The notes under the pieces are model-generated. The model was not told the origin of the DNA, did not search any database, and saw nothing but the letters and a program-made list of their open reading frames with translations. A stretch of DNA of 64,000 bases, from contig CANMSE010000006.1 of the NCBI GenBank assembly GCA_947500555.1, positions 169,653 to 233,652 on the forward strand. The letters are read 5' to 3'. Below, one piece after another: positions 17,291 to 25,903 of this stretch. The stretch is from an uncultured Fulvivirga sp. (GTDB lineage Bacteria; Bacteroidota; Bacteroidia; Cytophagales; Cyclobacteriaceae). A program made the translations under genes and the position numbers. Within the stretch, counting starts at the first letter, position 1. Each line of letters starts with the position of its first letter.

Positions 17291-18382
17291 ATGAATAAGT
17301 ACTTCTTGTTCCTTATCCTACTCCTTATCATTAGCTGTGATTCTGACTCCGATAATCCGGTGACACCTACAGAAGAACCTTGCGAAACTGAGATGGCCAA
17401 AGGAGACCGTACGATAGGAATTGATTTACTAGATAATAATGAGATACTTAATTTCGATAATAACCTGGCTTTGGCTTCAGAACTAGGAGTTGAGTTCATT
17501 GCACTTCACCTTCCATGGACATCAATAGAGACCGCTCCAAATGTTTATGAAGATCCTGGAAGTGCTTTGGAATTGTTGGGACAGGTAGCTCAAAGTAATA
17601 ATTTATTATTCAGCCTTACTATCAGGCCAATTGACATTCCAGGAAAATTTGTTCCATCAGATCTGGAAAGCACAAGATTCAATGACTCAGAAATGATTAA
17701 CAGATTTAAATCACTTATTGATTTTATACTCACCAAAGTTGATGTCAATGTTCTTCTGAATTTTCAGATCGGCAATGAAATTGATGGGTATAATACCAGT
17801 ACTGAACCAGCTTCTTTTTGGGCAGACTATGGTATATTCTTAAGTGAAATGACCGCTTACTTACACACTATTCGGCCCTCACTTAAGGTGGGTTTTACAG
17901 GCACACTTCATGGGTTGATTGCTCAGACCACCACCTTCGATCAACTGCTTACCAATGTCGATATCTTAGGAGCCAACTATTATCCTTTAAATGGTGATTT
18001 CACCGTTAAAGATCCTGTAGCTGTTTTTGATGACATTGAAGATCTCATTAATTCATACCCCAATGCTTCTATTTATATGCAAGAAGTAGGCTATCAAACC
18101 AGTGTTACATGCAATAGCAGCGAAGCAAAACAAGGTGAGTTTTTTGACAATCTATTTTGCGTGTGGGATACTTACTCATCAGAAATTAAGTCTATGAATA
18201 TTGTTCGCCTTAACGATTTATCCCAATCCAGTGCTGAAAGTAGTGCCCTCCCCTATGGCATTTCGGATGAAAGATTTATAGAGTATCTAAGAACATTAGG
18301 AATTAGAACCTATCCTTCTTCAGGAACAAACAAAACAGCATTCACAACAATAAAAGAAAACTTGTCAGAACGAGGATGGTGA
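17291..18382 (+). CDS. Glycosidase-like lipoprotein (clan GH-A barrel)
   Basis: From the ATG at 17291 (AAAGAA just before it) the product is a 363-residue lipoprotein with the lipobox IISC (Cys16). The rest looks like a TIM-barrel glycosidase: LPWTSIETAPNVYE near the first strands, FQIGNEIDGY with Glu163 as likely acid/base, and YMQEVGYQT with Glu265 as likely nucleophile. Both sit at the ends of strands, as clan GH-A expects. I cannot assign a GH family; it may hydrolyse a surface or environmental polysaccharide. It converges on the TPR gene with one base between stops. Confidence 0.6.
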   Translation: MNKYFLFLILLLIISCDSDSDNPVTPTEEPCETEMAKGDRTIGIDLLDNNEILNFDNNLALASELGVEFIALHLPWTSIETAPNVYEDPGSALELLGQVAQSNNLLFSLTIRPIDIPGKFVPSDLESTRFNDSEMINRFKSLIDFILTKVDVNVLLNFQIGNEIDGYNTSTEPASFWADYGIFLSEMTAYLHTIRPSLKVGFTGTLHGLIAQTTTFDQLLTNVDILGANYYPLNGDFTVKDPVAVFDDIEDLINSYPNASIYMQEVGYQTSVTCNSSEAKQGEFFDNLFCVWDTYSSEIKSMNIVRLNDLSQSSAESSALPYGISDERFIEYLRTLGIRTYPSSGTNKTAFTTIKENLSERGW

Positions 18383-18383
18383 T

Positions 18384-19331
18384 CTATCGTAATCTTTTTA
18401 GACCTTCTTTCGCCTGTTTCATATCGGGATCTTCTTTTAAGGACTGAGAGTAATAATCGATGGCTTTTGATTTCTGTCCGGTTTTCTCATAAATCATACC
18501 TAATCTCATTCTGGCACCGGCATGAGAAGGAGAATTTTTCTTAGGTTCATTATTCAGGTATTCCTTTAAATACGTAATCCCTTTTTCTGTATTCTTTCCT
18601 GAAAGTGCACTTGTTTTACCATATTGATAAATTGCGTTTAGCTTATGATCATTATTGAGTGACAATGCCTCATAAGTTTCAAACGCTTTATCATATTCTT
18701 CTCTATTCTGATAAAAGCTTCCCAAATTTAAATTATAAGCAGGATCTAGTTTGGAGGCCGCCACATATTCCTTTTCAGCAAGTTGAAATTTTTCCTCTCT
18801 TCTATACACTACTGCTCTTGCTAAATAGCCTTGTAGCAAATCAACTTTACCAATTTTGTTGGCCATATCCAGAGCCTTTTCCCAACTACCCCCCATAAAT
18901 CCCGGGGCTTGAGTATAATACTCTATTAGACCCCAAAGGGCGTCAATACTTTTTGGATTTAATTCAACAGCGCGCTCATATTCACTTTTGATCTTCGGTG
19001 CAAGTAGTCCTTGTTTAAATACATTAGAATTTCCAGCAACCACCCCAAAAGTATTTCCAAGCCATAAATGATAATCCGAGTTACTATCATTTTGGTCAAT
19101 AGCTTCTTCGAAGTATTCCTCGGCAGCGTCATAATCTTCCTGATCAAACGCAATGCGCCCCAAATAAAACTGAGCATCAGCATAGTTCTTACTATTCTCA
19201 TCTACGGCCTTAAGGATTCTCTCTGATTTTACCGGTTGCTTATTTTCATAATAGTTAATTGCATCAGCATAATTCTGCGCGAGAACAGAACTGGCCATCA
19301 GGTAAAAAAATAGAGGTGTAATAAATTTCAT
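18384..19331 (-). CDS. Exported tetratricopeptide repeat protein
   Basis: The 315-residue product has a signal peptide (cut near SVLAQ) followed by about seven tetratricopeptide repeats covering nearly the whole mature chain. Examples are the segments at AQFYLGRIAFDQEDYDAAEEYF and SPSHAGARMRLGMIYEKTGQ. TPR arrays bind partner proteins, so this is probably a periplasmic scaffold; no catalytic domain is visible. It is transcribed alone, toward the glycosidase-like lipoprotein gene. Confidence 0.8.
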   Translation of the reverse strand: MKFITPLFFYLMASSVLAQNYADAINYYENKQPVKSERILKAVDENSKNYADAQFYLGRIAFDQEDYDAAEEYFEEAIDQNDSNSDYHLWLGNTFGVVAGNSNVFKQGLLAPKIKSEYERAVELNPKSIDALWGLIEYYTQAPGFMGGSWEKALDMANKIGKVDLLQGYLARAVVYRREEKFQLAEKEYVAASKLDPAYNLNLGSFYQNREEYDKAFETYEALSLNNDHKLNAIYQYGKTSALSGKNTEKGITYLKEYLNNEPKKNSPSHAGARMRLGMIYEKTGQKSKAIDYYSQSLKEDPDMKQAKEGLKRLR

Positions 19332-19431
19332 AATGTTGTTTTTGAGTTATTATCCAGACTTCAATTTTCGCATAATGGTTGCATCGCTACTTTGAATTCT
19401 TTCATAATTATCCTCGCTCCAACATATTAGA

Positions 19432-21084
19432 TTATTTCACCGCTGCCATATATAGTTTTTTATAATACTCATCCGCCATGCGCTTAGCTGTGAAATACTT
19501 GTTTACATCATCTGCGGCTTTCCAAGTTAAGTTCAACCATGCATCAGGTTTGTCATAGTACATAGGAATTATCTCGTTCTCCAAAATCTCATACATATGA
19601 TCCAGGTCGTGTCTATCCTGTTGATCTTGTGAAAGAGAAAGATCCACCTCTGGAATGACAAAACTATTTTTACCATGCTTCGCGAATTCTAAAATCCAAC
19701 CATCATTCGTAGAAAAGTTGACTGATCCATTCATTGCCGCTGTCATGCCGCTTGTTCCTGAAGCCTCCAATGGGATTCTTGGGTTGTTCAACCATACGTC
19801 ACTTCCTTTTTTCATGAGAGATGAAAGTCGTAATTCGTAGCCAATAATTACCGTTGCATTTTTATACTGCTTGGTCAAATGAATTAGTTTATTGAACATC
19901 GCCACAGCACCATAGTCCAACGGGTACGGCTTTCCACTCCAGATGATCTGGATAGGACGGTCTGTATTATTAAGCAATGATTCAAAGCGTTGAAGATCAT
20001 GCGTGATTAAATCAGCTCGCTTATATTCCGCAAACCTCCTCGCCCATACTATTGTGAGTACATCTGGATCCAATAATTTACCTGTTTGATCAGCTACTTC
20101 ATCAAACAAAGCTTTTTTCAATTCTCTTTTTCTCTTTAAATAAGCCCCTCGATTCTCTTTGAGGTGTGCTTTTTCCAATAATTCATCAGTCCAATATTTT
20201 TTGTTTTGTGCGTTAGTTATCGCCTCTATTTCGCAAATACCTTCATAATCTCCCCACATTTCCTGAGACACCACCTGATGCTTTTTGGATACAGCATTTG
20301 CCTTTTTTGACCAGCGCAACGCAGCAAGGGTATGGTTGAACTGGCTATTTTCAAGCCCAATTAGTTGTTCTACCTCGCTCATTGGCAGATGATGGAAATA
20401 ATTCATATCCATCAAGAAATTAGGGTCATTCACCTCGTTGCCAGCTTTTACAGGTGTGTGAGTGGTAAATACCAGCCTTTTCTTTACTTCATCTACCGAT
20501 TTATATTGATCGTATAAATAGAAAGCTGCTGGTAGCCCATGTGCTTCATTCAAATGATATATGTCCGTTTGTCTACCCAAGGCCTCCAGCAGCTTTGCGC
20601 CACCAATCCCCAAGATGTTATATTGAGCTATTCTTGTGGCCAGATTGTTATCATATAGTTTATGTGTTATGGTATGAGCCAAATAATCATTTTCCGGATG
20701 ATCTGTAGAAAGTAAATAAATAGGTGCGGTCCCAAATACTTTCGGTGCCAAGTAAAACACTTTAACTTTTACATTTGAATTATGAACGGTAACATCCAGC
20801 TCAATGCCCGTATCTTCCAGGAAGGTGTAATAATGTTCCTCATTCAGAACGTCAAGTTCGTTATTAGATTTACGTGTTTGAGTGTAATATCCGTATTTCC
20901 ATAATATACCAATGCCTAGTACATTTTGCTTCAAATCATAAGCACTTCTCATATGAGAGCCAGCTAAAAACCCTAGACCTCCTGAGTATATTTTTAACGG
21001 TTGATCAATGGCAAACTCCATACTGAAGTAAGCAACACTCTTTTCATACCCTTGAACTACTTTATATGGATGTTTATAAGTCAT
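19432..21084 (-). CDS. glgP: Alpha-glucan phosphorylase family protein with altered PLP site
   Basis: At 550 residues this belongs to the short, divergent branch of GT35 glucan phosphorylases (the TIGR02094 type), which release glucose-1-phosphate from alpha-1,4-glucan. Seen are AYFSMEFAI, the glycine-rich YSGGLGFLAGSH, HLNEAHG, FTTHTPVKAGNE and VWARRFAEYKR. The pyridoxal-phosphate segment reads EASGTSGMTAAMNG. In E. coli GlgP and relatives the residue after the Met is the Lys that binds PLP; here it is Thr. The assignment to the family is firm, the activity is not. No other glycogen gene is nearby. Confidence 0.8.
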   Translation of the reverse strand: MTYKHPYKVVQGYEKSVAYFSMEFAIDQPLKIYSGGLGFLAGSHMRSAYDLKQNVLGIGILWKYGYYTQTRKSNNELDVLNEEHYYTFLEDTGIELDVTVHNSNVKVKVFYLAPKVFGTAPIYLLSTDHPENDYLAHTITHKLYDNNLATRIAQYNILGIGGAKLLEALGRQTDIYHLNEAHGLPAAFYLYDQYKSVDEVKKRLVFTTHTPVKAGNEVNDPNFLMDMNYFHHLPMSEVEQLIGLENSQFNHTLAALRWSKKANAVSKKHQVVSQEMWGDYEGICEIEAITNAQNKKYWTDELLEKAHLKENRGAYLKRKRELKKALFDEVADQTGKLLDPDVLTIVWARRFAEYKRADLITHDLQRFESLLNNTDRPIQIIWSGKPYPLDYGAVAMFNKLIHLTKQYKNATVIIGYELRLSSLMKKGSDVWLNNPRIPLEASGTSGMTAAMNGSVNFSTNDGWILEFAKHGKNSFVIPEVDLSLSQDQQDRHDLDHMYEILENEIIPMYYDKPDAWLNLTWKAADDVNKYFTAKRMADEYYKKLYMAAVK

Positions 21085-21255
21085 TTTATCATTTTCATTT
21101 TAAGATGTTGCAATTACGTGTGTTAAATTTTTCTTTCAAAATGACGTTTTGATCTACAACGTTTGCGGAGAAATTATTTTTTAAAATTGTGATTGGAAAG
21201 TCCCTCAAATAACCAAATCACCATTCGTTATTATCAAATTTTATAATATTGAACT

Positions 21256-21789
21256 ATGAAAGGTCATCTGTTTAGCTCTGAACACCTAGGGTTCAGAAAC
21301 TGGCATGAGTCAGATCTCCAAGCTATGTTTACCATTTGCTCTGATCCGAAAGTCATGACCTATTTCCCTTCAGTGCTAACGCTAGAAGAAACTTCTGCAT
21401 TTATAACTAGAATGATGACTGAATTTGATCAAAAAGGCTATTGCTATTTCGCTACAGATCATCTTCAAACTGGTGAATTAATTGGGTTTATAGGAATATC
21501 ATATAAAACATTTAAGGCAGACTTTACACCATGTATAGATATCGGTTGGAGATTGTCCACTAAGTATCAAGGAAAAGGGTTGGCAACTGAAGGGGCAAAA
21601 CGTTGTCTGGAATTCGGGTTTAAAGAACTAGGAATACAATCAATTGTTTCCATGGCATCTGAAATAAATATACCCTCGATCAGGGTGATGAAAAAAATTG
21701 GGATGACATATAAATGCTCCTTCAATCACCACCTTCTTAAAAATGAACCTCGCTTAAAGAAATGTGTTTTGTACGAATCTAATAGATAA
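21256..21789 (+). CDS. GNAT family N-acetyltransferase
   Basis: The 177-residue product has the RimJ/RimL-type GNAT fold: a first strand with LGFRNWHESDL, IDIGWRLSTKYQGKGLATEGAKR containing the acetyl-CoA pyrophosphate loop (GxGxA), and SMASEINIPSIRVMKKIGM. Such enzymes acetylate protein N-termini, amino acids or small amines; the substrate is unknown. It stands alone, converging on the TerB-like gene across a structured intergenic region. Confidence 0.9.
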   Translation: MKGHLFSSEHLGFRNWHESDLQAMFTICSDPKVMTYFPSVLTLEETSAFITRMMTEFDQKGYCYFATDHLQTGELIGFIGISYKTFKADFTPCIDIGWRLSTKYQGKGLATEGAKRCLEFGFKELGIQSIVSMASEINIPSIRVMKKIGMTYKCSFNHHLLKNEPRLKKCVLYESNR

Positions 21790-21836
21790 ACATTTTAAAA
21801 AATAATACTATTAATTTCCGAAGAAAAAGCCCCTTT

Positions 21837-21872
21837 AAAAAAGAAAACCTCTGTACCTAGGCACAGAGGTTT
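21837..21872 (-). terminator. Rho-independent terminator of the TerB-like gene
   Basis: A 10-bp perfect stem (AAACCTCTGT at 21845-21854 paired with ACAGAGGTTT at 21863-21872) has an eight-base loop. Read on the minus strand it is followed by a T-rich tract (21837-21844). It lies about 87 bases beyond the stop of the TerB-like gene; plus-strand use is weaker. Confidence 0.75.
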
Positions 21873-21883
21873 CAATCAATCAA

Positions 21884-21930
21884 ACCACTCATGTATTTTG
21901 AAATACATTAATAAAACATAGAAGAGTGGT
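21884..21930 (-). other. Nested hairpin in the TerB-like 3' untranslated region
   Basis: ATGTATTT (21891-21898) pairs with AAATACAT (21901-21908). Around it ACCACTC (21884-21890) pairs with GAGTGGT (21924-21930). Together with the terminator downstream this gives a multi-stem RNA of about 100 bases after the TerB-like stop codon. Confidence 0.45.
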
Positions 21931-21958
21931 AAATGTTTTAATCGTACATTAAGGATTA

Positions 21959-22654
21959 CTATTGACCTTCCAATTGGCGTATATTATCCAATTGTATCTC
22001 TCCTTTGAAGGAAAGTCTAATAATCATATCTAACTCGTCCTGAGTAAAACCAAGTCGTTCAGCAACTGTTTTACAAAGCTCATATTCGTCAGCGGTAAAT
22101 TCTCCATCTGCTATTGCCAAACTTAGCATTTGTATCAACTGAGTTTCTCGATCTTCTTCACGTTCTGGGATGACATGCATGAAATCACTTCCTGTTTCTA
22201 GCATTTCAGCAAGTTTTTCATTTGAAACTCCTGCCATCTTTGCTGCATCAGTAATTACATTCATTTCGGCATCATCTACTTTGCCATCTGCTGAAGCAAG
22301 TGCAATTAGATTTTTTAGATTTGACTCTCCCATACACATGTTCAATGCTTCTCCTAAACCATTGTAGCCAAGCTTCTCTGCAATTCTTAGACATAAATCG
22401 TACTCATCTTGTGAGAAAAACCCATCAGACGTAGCCATTCTTATCATGCCGATCAACTGCTTCTCTCTTTCTACATCATTTGAAGGCATAGACAATACAA
22501 TGTTATCAGCATCATTGATCCATTCATCCAACTGTTCCTGAGCAACTCCTAGTTCATTCGCAGCGTTCCGAAGATTATGTAATTCTTCATCTTCAAATAC
22601 ACCATCTGAGTAGGCTAGGACTACCAGATTCTTCAAGTGATTTACGTGATCCAT
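21959..22654 (-). CDS. TerB-like acidic protein with internal duplication
   Basis: From the ATG at 22654 the product has 231 residues and no signal or membrane helix. It consists of two similar halves. Each starts with a segment like LKNLVVLAYSDG or LKNLIALASADG, runs through an acidic helix, and ends with a segment like IRMATSDGFFSQDEYDLC or LSLAIADGEFTADEYELC. The (A/S)DGxxxxxE repeats with flanking helices are typical of TerB/DjlA-type metal-binding helical domains. A role in metal or stress response is inference from the fold. An in-frame TTG 30 bases upstream is less likely as the start. Confidence 0.7.
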   Translation of the reverse strand: MDHVNHLKNLVVLAYSDGVFEDEELHNLRNAANELGVAQEQLDEWINDADNIVLSMPSNDVEREKQLIGMIRMATSDGFFSQDEYDLCLRIAEKLGYNGLGEALNMCMGESNLKNLIALASADGKVDDAEMNVITDAAKMAGVSNEKLAEMLETGSDFMHVIPEREEDRETQLIQMLSLAIADGEFTADEYELCKTVAERLGFTQDELDMIIRLSFKGEIQLDNIRQLEGQ

Positions 22655-22955
22655 AAGGACGTAATTTATTTTTATTATAAGCAACTATATTATACACAAT
22701 ATATAAAAATGAAATTTTAAAACATAATTTAAAAATTAAGCAATGAGTTAATTATTGCTTTGAATCTCTTATTAGCAGTAGGTAACCAAATAAAATATCT
22801 TTTAAGTGTTAAAACTTACATGAAAGCAAATTATACTAAAAAAGAATATTTTATATACACTTGGGAGAGAGCAAACAGTTCTGATTAATCCATTCTAGTG
22901 GATCAATATCAATAAAGAATTATGTTTTATCCTGTTCAGGTTACATATTTGAAAA
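22655..22955. other. Divergent control region before the ECF sigma locus
   Basis: This 301-base AT-rich stretch separates the TerB-like and sigma factor starts. A CATATTTG element (22944-22951), one mismatch from TAnnTTTG, ends four bases before the sigma ATG. I see no gene, no repeat and no clear operator in the rest. Confidence 0.4.
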
Positions 22956-23513
22956 ATGGTGGAGAAAGAAATTTGGGAGAATATTCAAAATGGTGATCAT
23001 GTATCCTTTAAAAAATTATTTGATTCTTATTATCAAATTTTACTTATAGAATCACTTCACTATCTAAACAGTATTGAAGCAGCTGAAGACGTCACACAGC
23101 AACTTTTTGTTAAAGTCTGGGAAAAGAGAAAAAAGATTTTTTTTCAAGGCTCTATACTATCTTATCTCAAAGTCTCAATCAAAAATGCCTGCTTGAATAC
23201 TATTGAAAAACAGAATGTTCATAATCGGTATCAAAGATATGAGCTGGATTTCAGACCAATACCAAACTCTCAAAACTTATCTGATCCATTTCTAGCAGAC
23301 AGAATTGCCAATGCAATCGAATCACTGCCTGATAAATGCAAAATAGTTTTCAAGAAAAATCGCTTTGAAGGACTTAAGTATAAGGAAATTGCTGATGAAA
23401 TGAATATTTCTATTAAAACAGTTGAGAATCAAATGGGCAAGGCTCTTTCTCAACTACGTAAAGCGCTAAAAGACTATCTGCCCATAGCCGTTGTTTTAGC
23501 AATGTCAATTTAA
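22956..23513 (+). CDS. ECF sigma factor of the FecI-like Bacteroidota type
   Basis: The 185-residue protein has sigma region 2 (ISFKKLFDSYY-like helix, EDVTQQLFVKVWEKR) and region 4 (LPDKCKIVFKKNRFEGLKYKEIADEMNIS in outline, with the helix-turn-helix KEIADEMNISIKTVENQ). It ends with the hydrophobic LPIAVVLAMSI. Sigma factors of this type redirect RNA polymerase to a few envelope genes after a signal relayed by FecR. The FecR gene follows after about 50 bases, which supports that role. It heads a five-gene locus running to 29919. Confidence 0.92.
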   Translation: MVEKEIWENIQNGDHVSFKKLFDSYYQILLIESLHYLNSIEAAEDVTQQLFVKVWEKRKKIFFQGSILSYLKVSIKNACLNTIEKQNVHNRYQRYELDFRPIPNSQNLSDPFLADRIANAIESLPDKCKIVFKKNRFEGLKYKEIADEMNISIKTVENQMGKALSQLRKALKDYLPIAVVLAMSI

Positions 23514-23565
23514 AAAAAATATAAAATAATAGGGGTATTTCTTTACTAAACTGTTATTACAAAAG

Positions 23566-24540
23566 ATGGAAGATAAAGCACATCAAAATGATAAGTATGA
23601 TTCTTTAATCATCAAATTTCTGGCAAAAGAAGCTCAGCCGACTGAAGCTAATGAATTAGAAAAATGGATTGCTTCAAGCAAAGTAAATGAAGAAAGGTTT
23701 GAAGAGTTAAAGGCGACATGGACATTGACTGAACTTATTCAGTCAGATTCAAATAAAGCATGGAGGAATATTGAGAATAGAACACTTAAAAAGAATACAT
23801 TCATTCCAATGGCTTTTAAAATAGCTGCTTCTGTATTACTAATTTTTACATTGGGGTATTTCTTATTTAGTGGCAATGATCAATCACTCGCACCTGTTCA
23901 GCTCTTAACTAAGCAAAGTACTAACGAGTTGCTTGAAGTGGTATTAAGTGATGGGTCAATGATTACTCTTAATGTAAATTCAAAAATTGAATATCCAGCA
24001 ACCTTTGACTCAATCAGGAACATTAGCCTTGTGGGCGAAGCGTTCTTCGATATAGCAGAGGATAAAACAAAACCTTTCATTATCGAAGCAGAGGGTATAG
24101 AGGTTAGAGTTTTAGGAACTTCATTTACGATCAATAGCAGAAGTGATAAAGAGCAAATAGTATCCGTTGAGTCGGGTAAAGTTCAGGTGACTAACAAAAT
24201 ATCCAATGAAAAAATATTCTTGATAAAAAATGAGTCCGTTATAGTTAAGAAAAATAAAAAGGAGGCTATTAAATCAAACTTGAAGAATAAAAATTTCCTT
24301 GGGTGGAAAACCAAAACCCTGGAGTTCAATCAGGCACTCATTAATGATGTAATACACGATTTAAGTCACAGCTACAATAAAAAAATTGTTCTATCAAATG
24401 GAGTAATTGGAAAGTGTCAATTAACTGCAAAATTTGAGAATAAAACTCTCAAAGAAATATTGGAGTTACTGTCTACCACTTTCAGATTTTCAATACGAGA
24501 AACAGAATCAGAAATAATTATTGATGGTAAGACTTGCTAA
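23566..24540 (+). CDS. FecR-type anti-sigma factor
   Basis: The 324-residue protein has a cytoplasmic N-terminal domain (about 1-80) that would bind the sigma factor, one membrane helix (about 85-102, around SVLLIFTLGYFLF), a periplasmic FecR domain (LLEVVLSDGSMITLN, GEAFFDIAEDKTKPFII, VLGTSFTIN) and a C-terminal STN-like DUF4974 domain. In Fec-type systems the C-terminal part contacts an outer-membrane partner. The following gene overlaps it by 17 bases and begins with another STN domain, the natural candidate for that contact. Confidence 0.92.
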   Translation: MEDKAHQNDKYDSLIIKFLAKEAQPTEANELEKWIASSKVNEERFEELKATWTLTELIQSDSNKAWRNIENRTLKKNTFIPMAFKIAASVLLIFTLGYFLFSGNDQSLAPVQLLTKQSTNELLEVVLSDGSMITLNVNSKIEYPATFDSIRNISLVGEAFFDIAEDKTKPFIIEAEGIEVRVLGTSFTINSRSDKEQIVSVESGKVQVTNKISNEKIFLIKNESVIVKKNKKEAIKSNLKNKNFLGWKTKTLEFNQALINDVIHDLSHSYNKKIVLSNGVIGKCQLTAKFENKTLKEILELLSTTFRFSIRETESEIIIDGKTC

Positions 24541-25903
24541 AAAATATTGTATTGTATTATCTAGTTTTTTATTAACGGCCACTATGGCGCCTTCTCAAAA
24601 CCATAGGATGACCATAGAAATAGAAAGAACTTCCTTAGATAGTGCCATCAATATTGTAAGCACTAAATTCAATACATCTTTCTCCTACAATTCTCGGCTA
24701 ACTTCTCAAATTATTACACCAAGACTCTCCTTAGAAAATGCATCCTTAACAAAAGTTCTTGACGTTCTACTTAAACCGCATCAGTTAAATTATGATCTGA
24801 AAAAAAATACGGTTCTTATATATCGAAAAGAAAAATTAGCACGGACTTCTGATAGGAGTAGAATCTCTGGTACTGTTGTTGATCGTCAAACAAAGGAACC
24901 TATACCAGGGGTTAGTGTATTTATTGCCAGTACTTCATTTGGAGCCTCATCTAACTTTGATGGCCACTTTGAGTTCAAAGTATCACAAATTTATCCTTTT
25001 GAAATAGTCTTTTCTCATGTCAACTATGAACCCATTGTTATTAGTATCCAAAATAAAGAGCAAATAAAGAAAGAGTTTTTTATTAAGATGAAGGAAAATG
25101 TAACCCAATTGGAAGAGGTTGTGATAGAAAGCTCCAATAAAGAATGGAAACAGTATCTTAAATTATTTAAACAAGAATTTATTGGCACTACCCCTAACGG
25201 AGCGGCTTGTAAAATTCTCAATCCTTGGGTGCTAAATTTTGATTATGACGGCTATAACAACATTTTTAGAGCTTCTTCCGAAGATCTGCTAATCGTAGAA
25301 AATAAATCGCTGGGCTATAAAGTGAGTCATTTAATAGTCTTGTTTGAAATCAATCAGGGAAAAACAAGGTATATAACTAAACCAAAGTTTGAAAAACTAT
25401 CTGAAAGAAATAGAATGGTCGAAAGAAAGTGGGTAAAGAAGCGAAAAAGTACATATCAAGGATCTTTGGATCACTTCATCGATGCTTTATCATCATCCAG
25501 AAAAACTCTGAAAAAAGAAGGGTTTGAAATATCAAAGGTTAACTCATTAGAAAAAGACAGGATTAGAATACCATTCGAAAAAAATAAAATACTTTTTGAT
25601 CAAGATACAGTAAGTACGCTGAGATTTTCAGGGTATGTTGAAGTACGTTATAAAGAATTAGAGGAAAAAAGCTACCTGCATTATATTGATAAATCTAAAA
25701 AAGGTGCTCAGAAGTCAAATTACGAAATGGAAATGACTAGTGCTAATCAGCAAACAACCATTCTGGAAATCCTTGATCCTTCAGGAAGTGTTATAATTCG
25801 GGATGGGGTTTTAGTCAACCCGATAAATTTAGTCCAATATGGTTATTGGTCATGGAAGCGTACTGCTGATATACTACCATTAGATTATGAGCTTAATGAC
25901 TAG
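24524..25903 (+). CDS. STN and carboxypeptidase-regulatory domain protein without a barrel
   Basis: From the ATG at 24524 the product has 459 residues: a signal peptide (cut near MAPSQ), an STN domain (about 28-78, IEIERTSLDSAINIVST), a carboxypeptidase-regulatory-like beta-sandwich (about 95-180, ISGTVVDRQTKEPIPGVSVFIASTS in outline) and about 270 residues of unassigned sequence. In SusC-type and Fec-type receptors these domains precede a plug and a 22-strand barrel. Here the chain is far too short for a barrel. It overlaps fecR and, at its end, the next gene, so the three are translated as a unit. Confidence 0.8.
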   Translation: MVRLAKKYCIVLSSFLLTATMAPSQNHRMTIEIERTSLDSAINIVSTKFNTSFSYNSRLTSQIITPRLSLENASLTKVLDVLLKPHQLNYDLKKNTVLIYRKEKLARTSDRSRISGTVVDRQTKEPIPGVSVFIASTSFGASSNFDGHFEFKVSQIYPFEIVFSHVNYEPIVISIQNKEQIKKEFFIKMKENVTQLEEVVIESSNKEWKQYLKLFKQEFIGTTPNGAACKILNPWVLNFDYDGYNNIFRASSEDLLIVENKSLGYKVSHLIVLFEINQGKTRYITKPKFEKLSERNRMVERKWVKKRKSTYQGSLDHFIDALSSSRKTLKKEGFEISKVNSLEKDRIRIPFEKNKILFDQDTVSTLRFSGYVEVRYKELEEKSYLHYIDKSKKGAQKSNYEMEMTSANQQTTILEILDPSGSVIIRDGVLVNPINLVQYGYWSWKRTADILPLDYELND

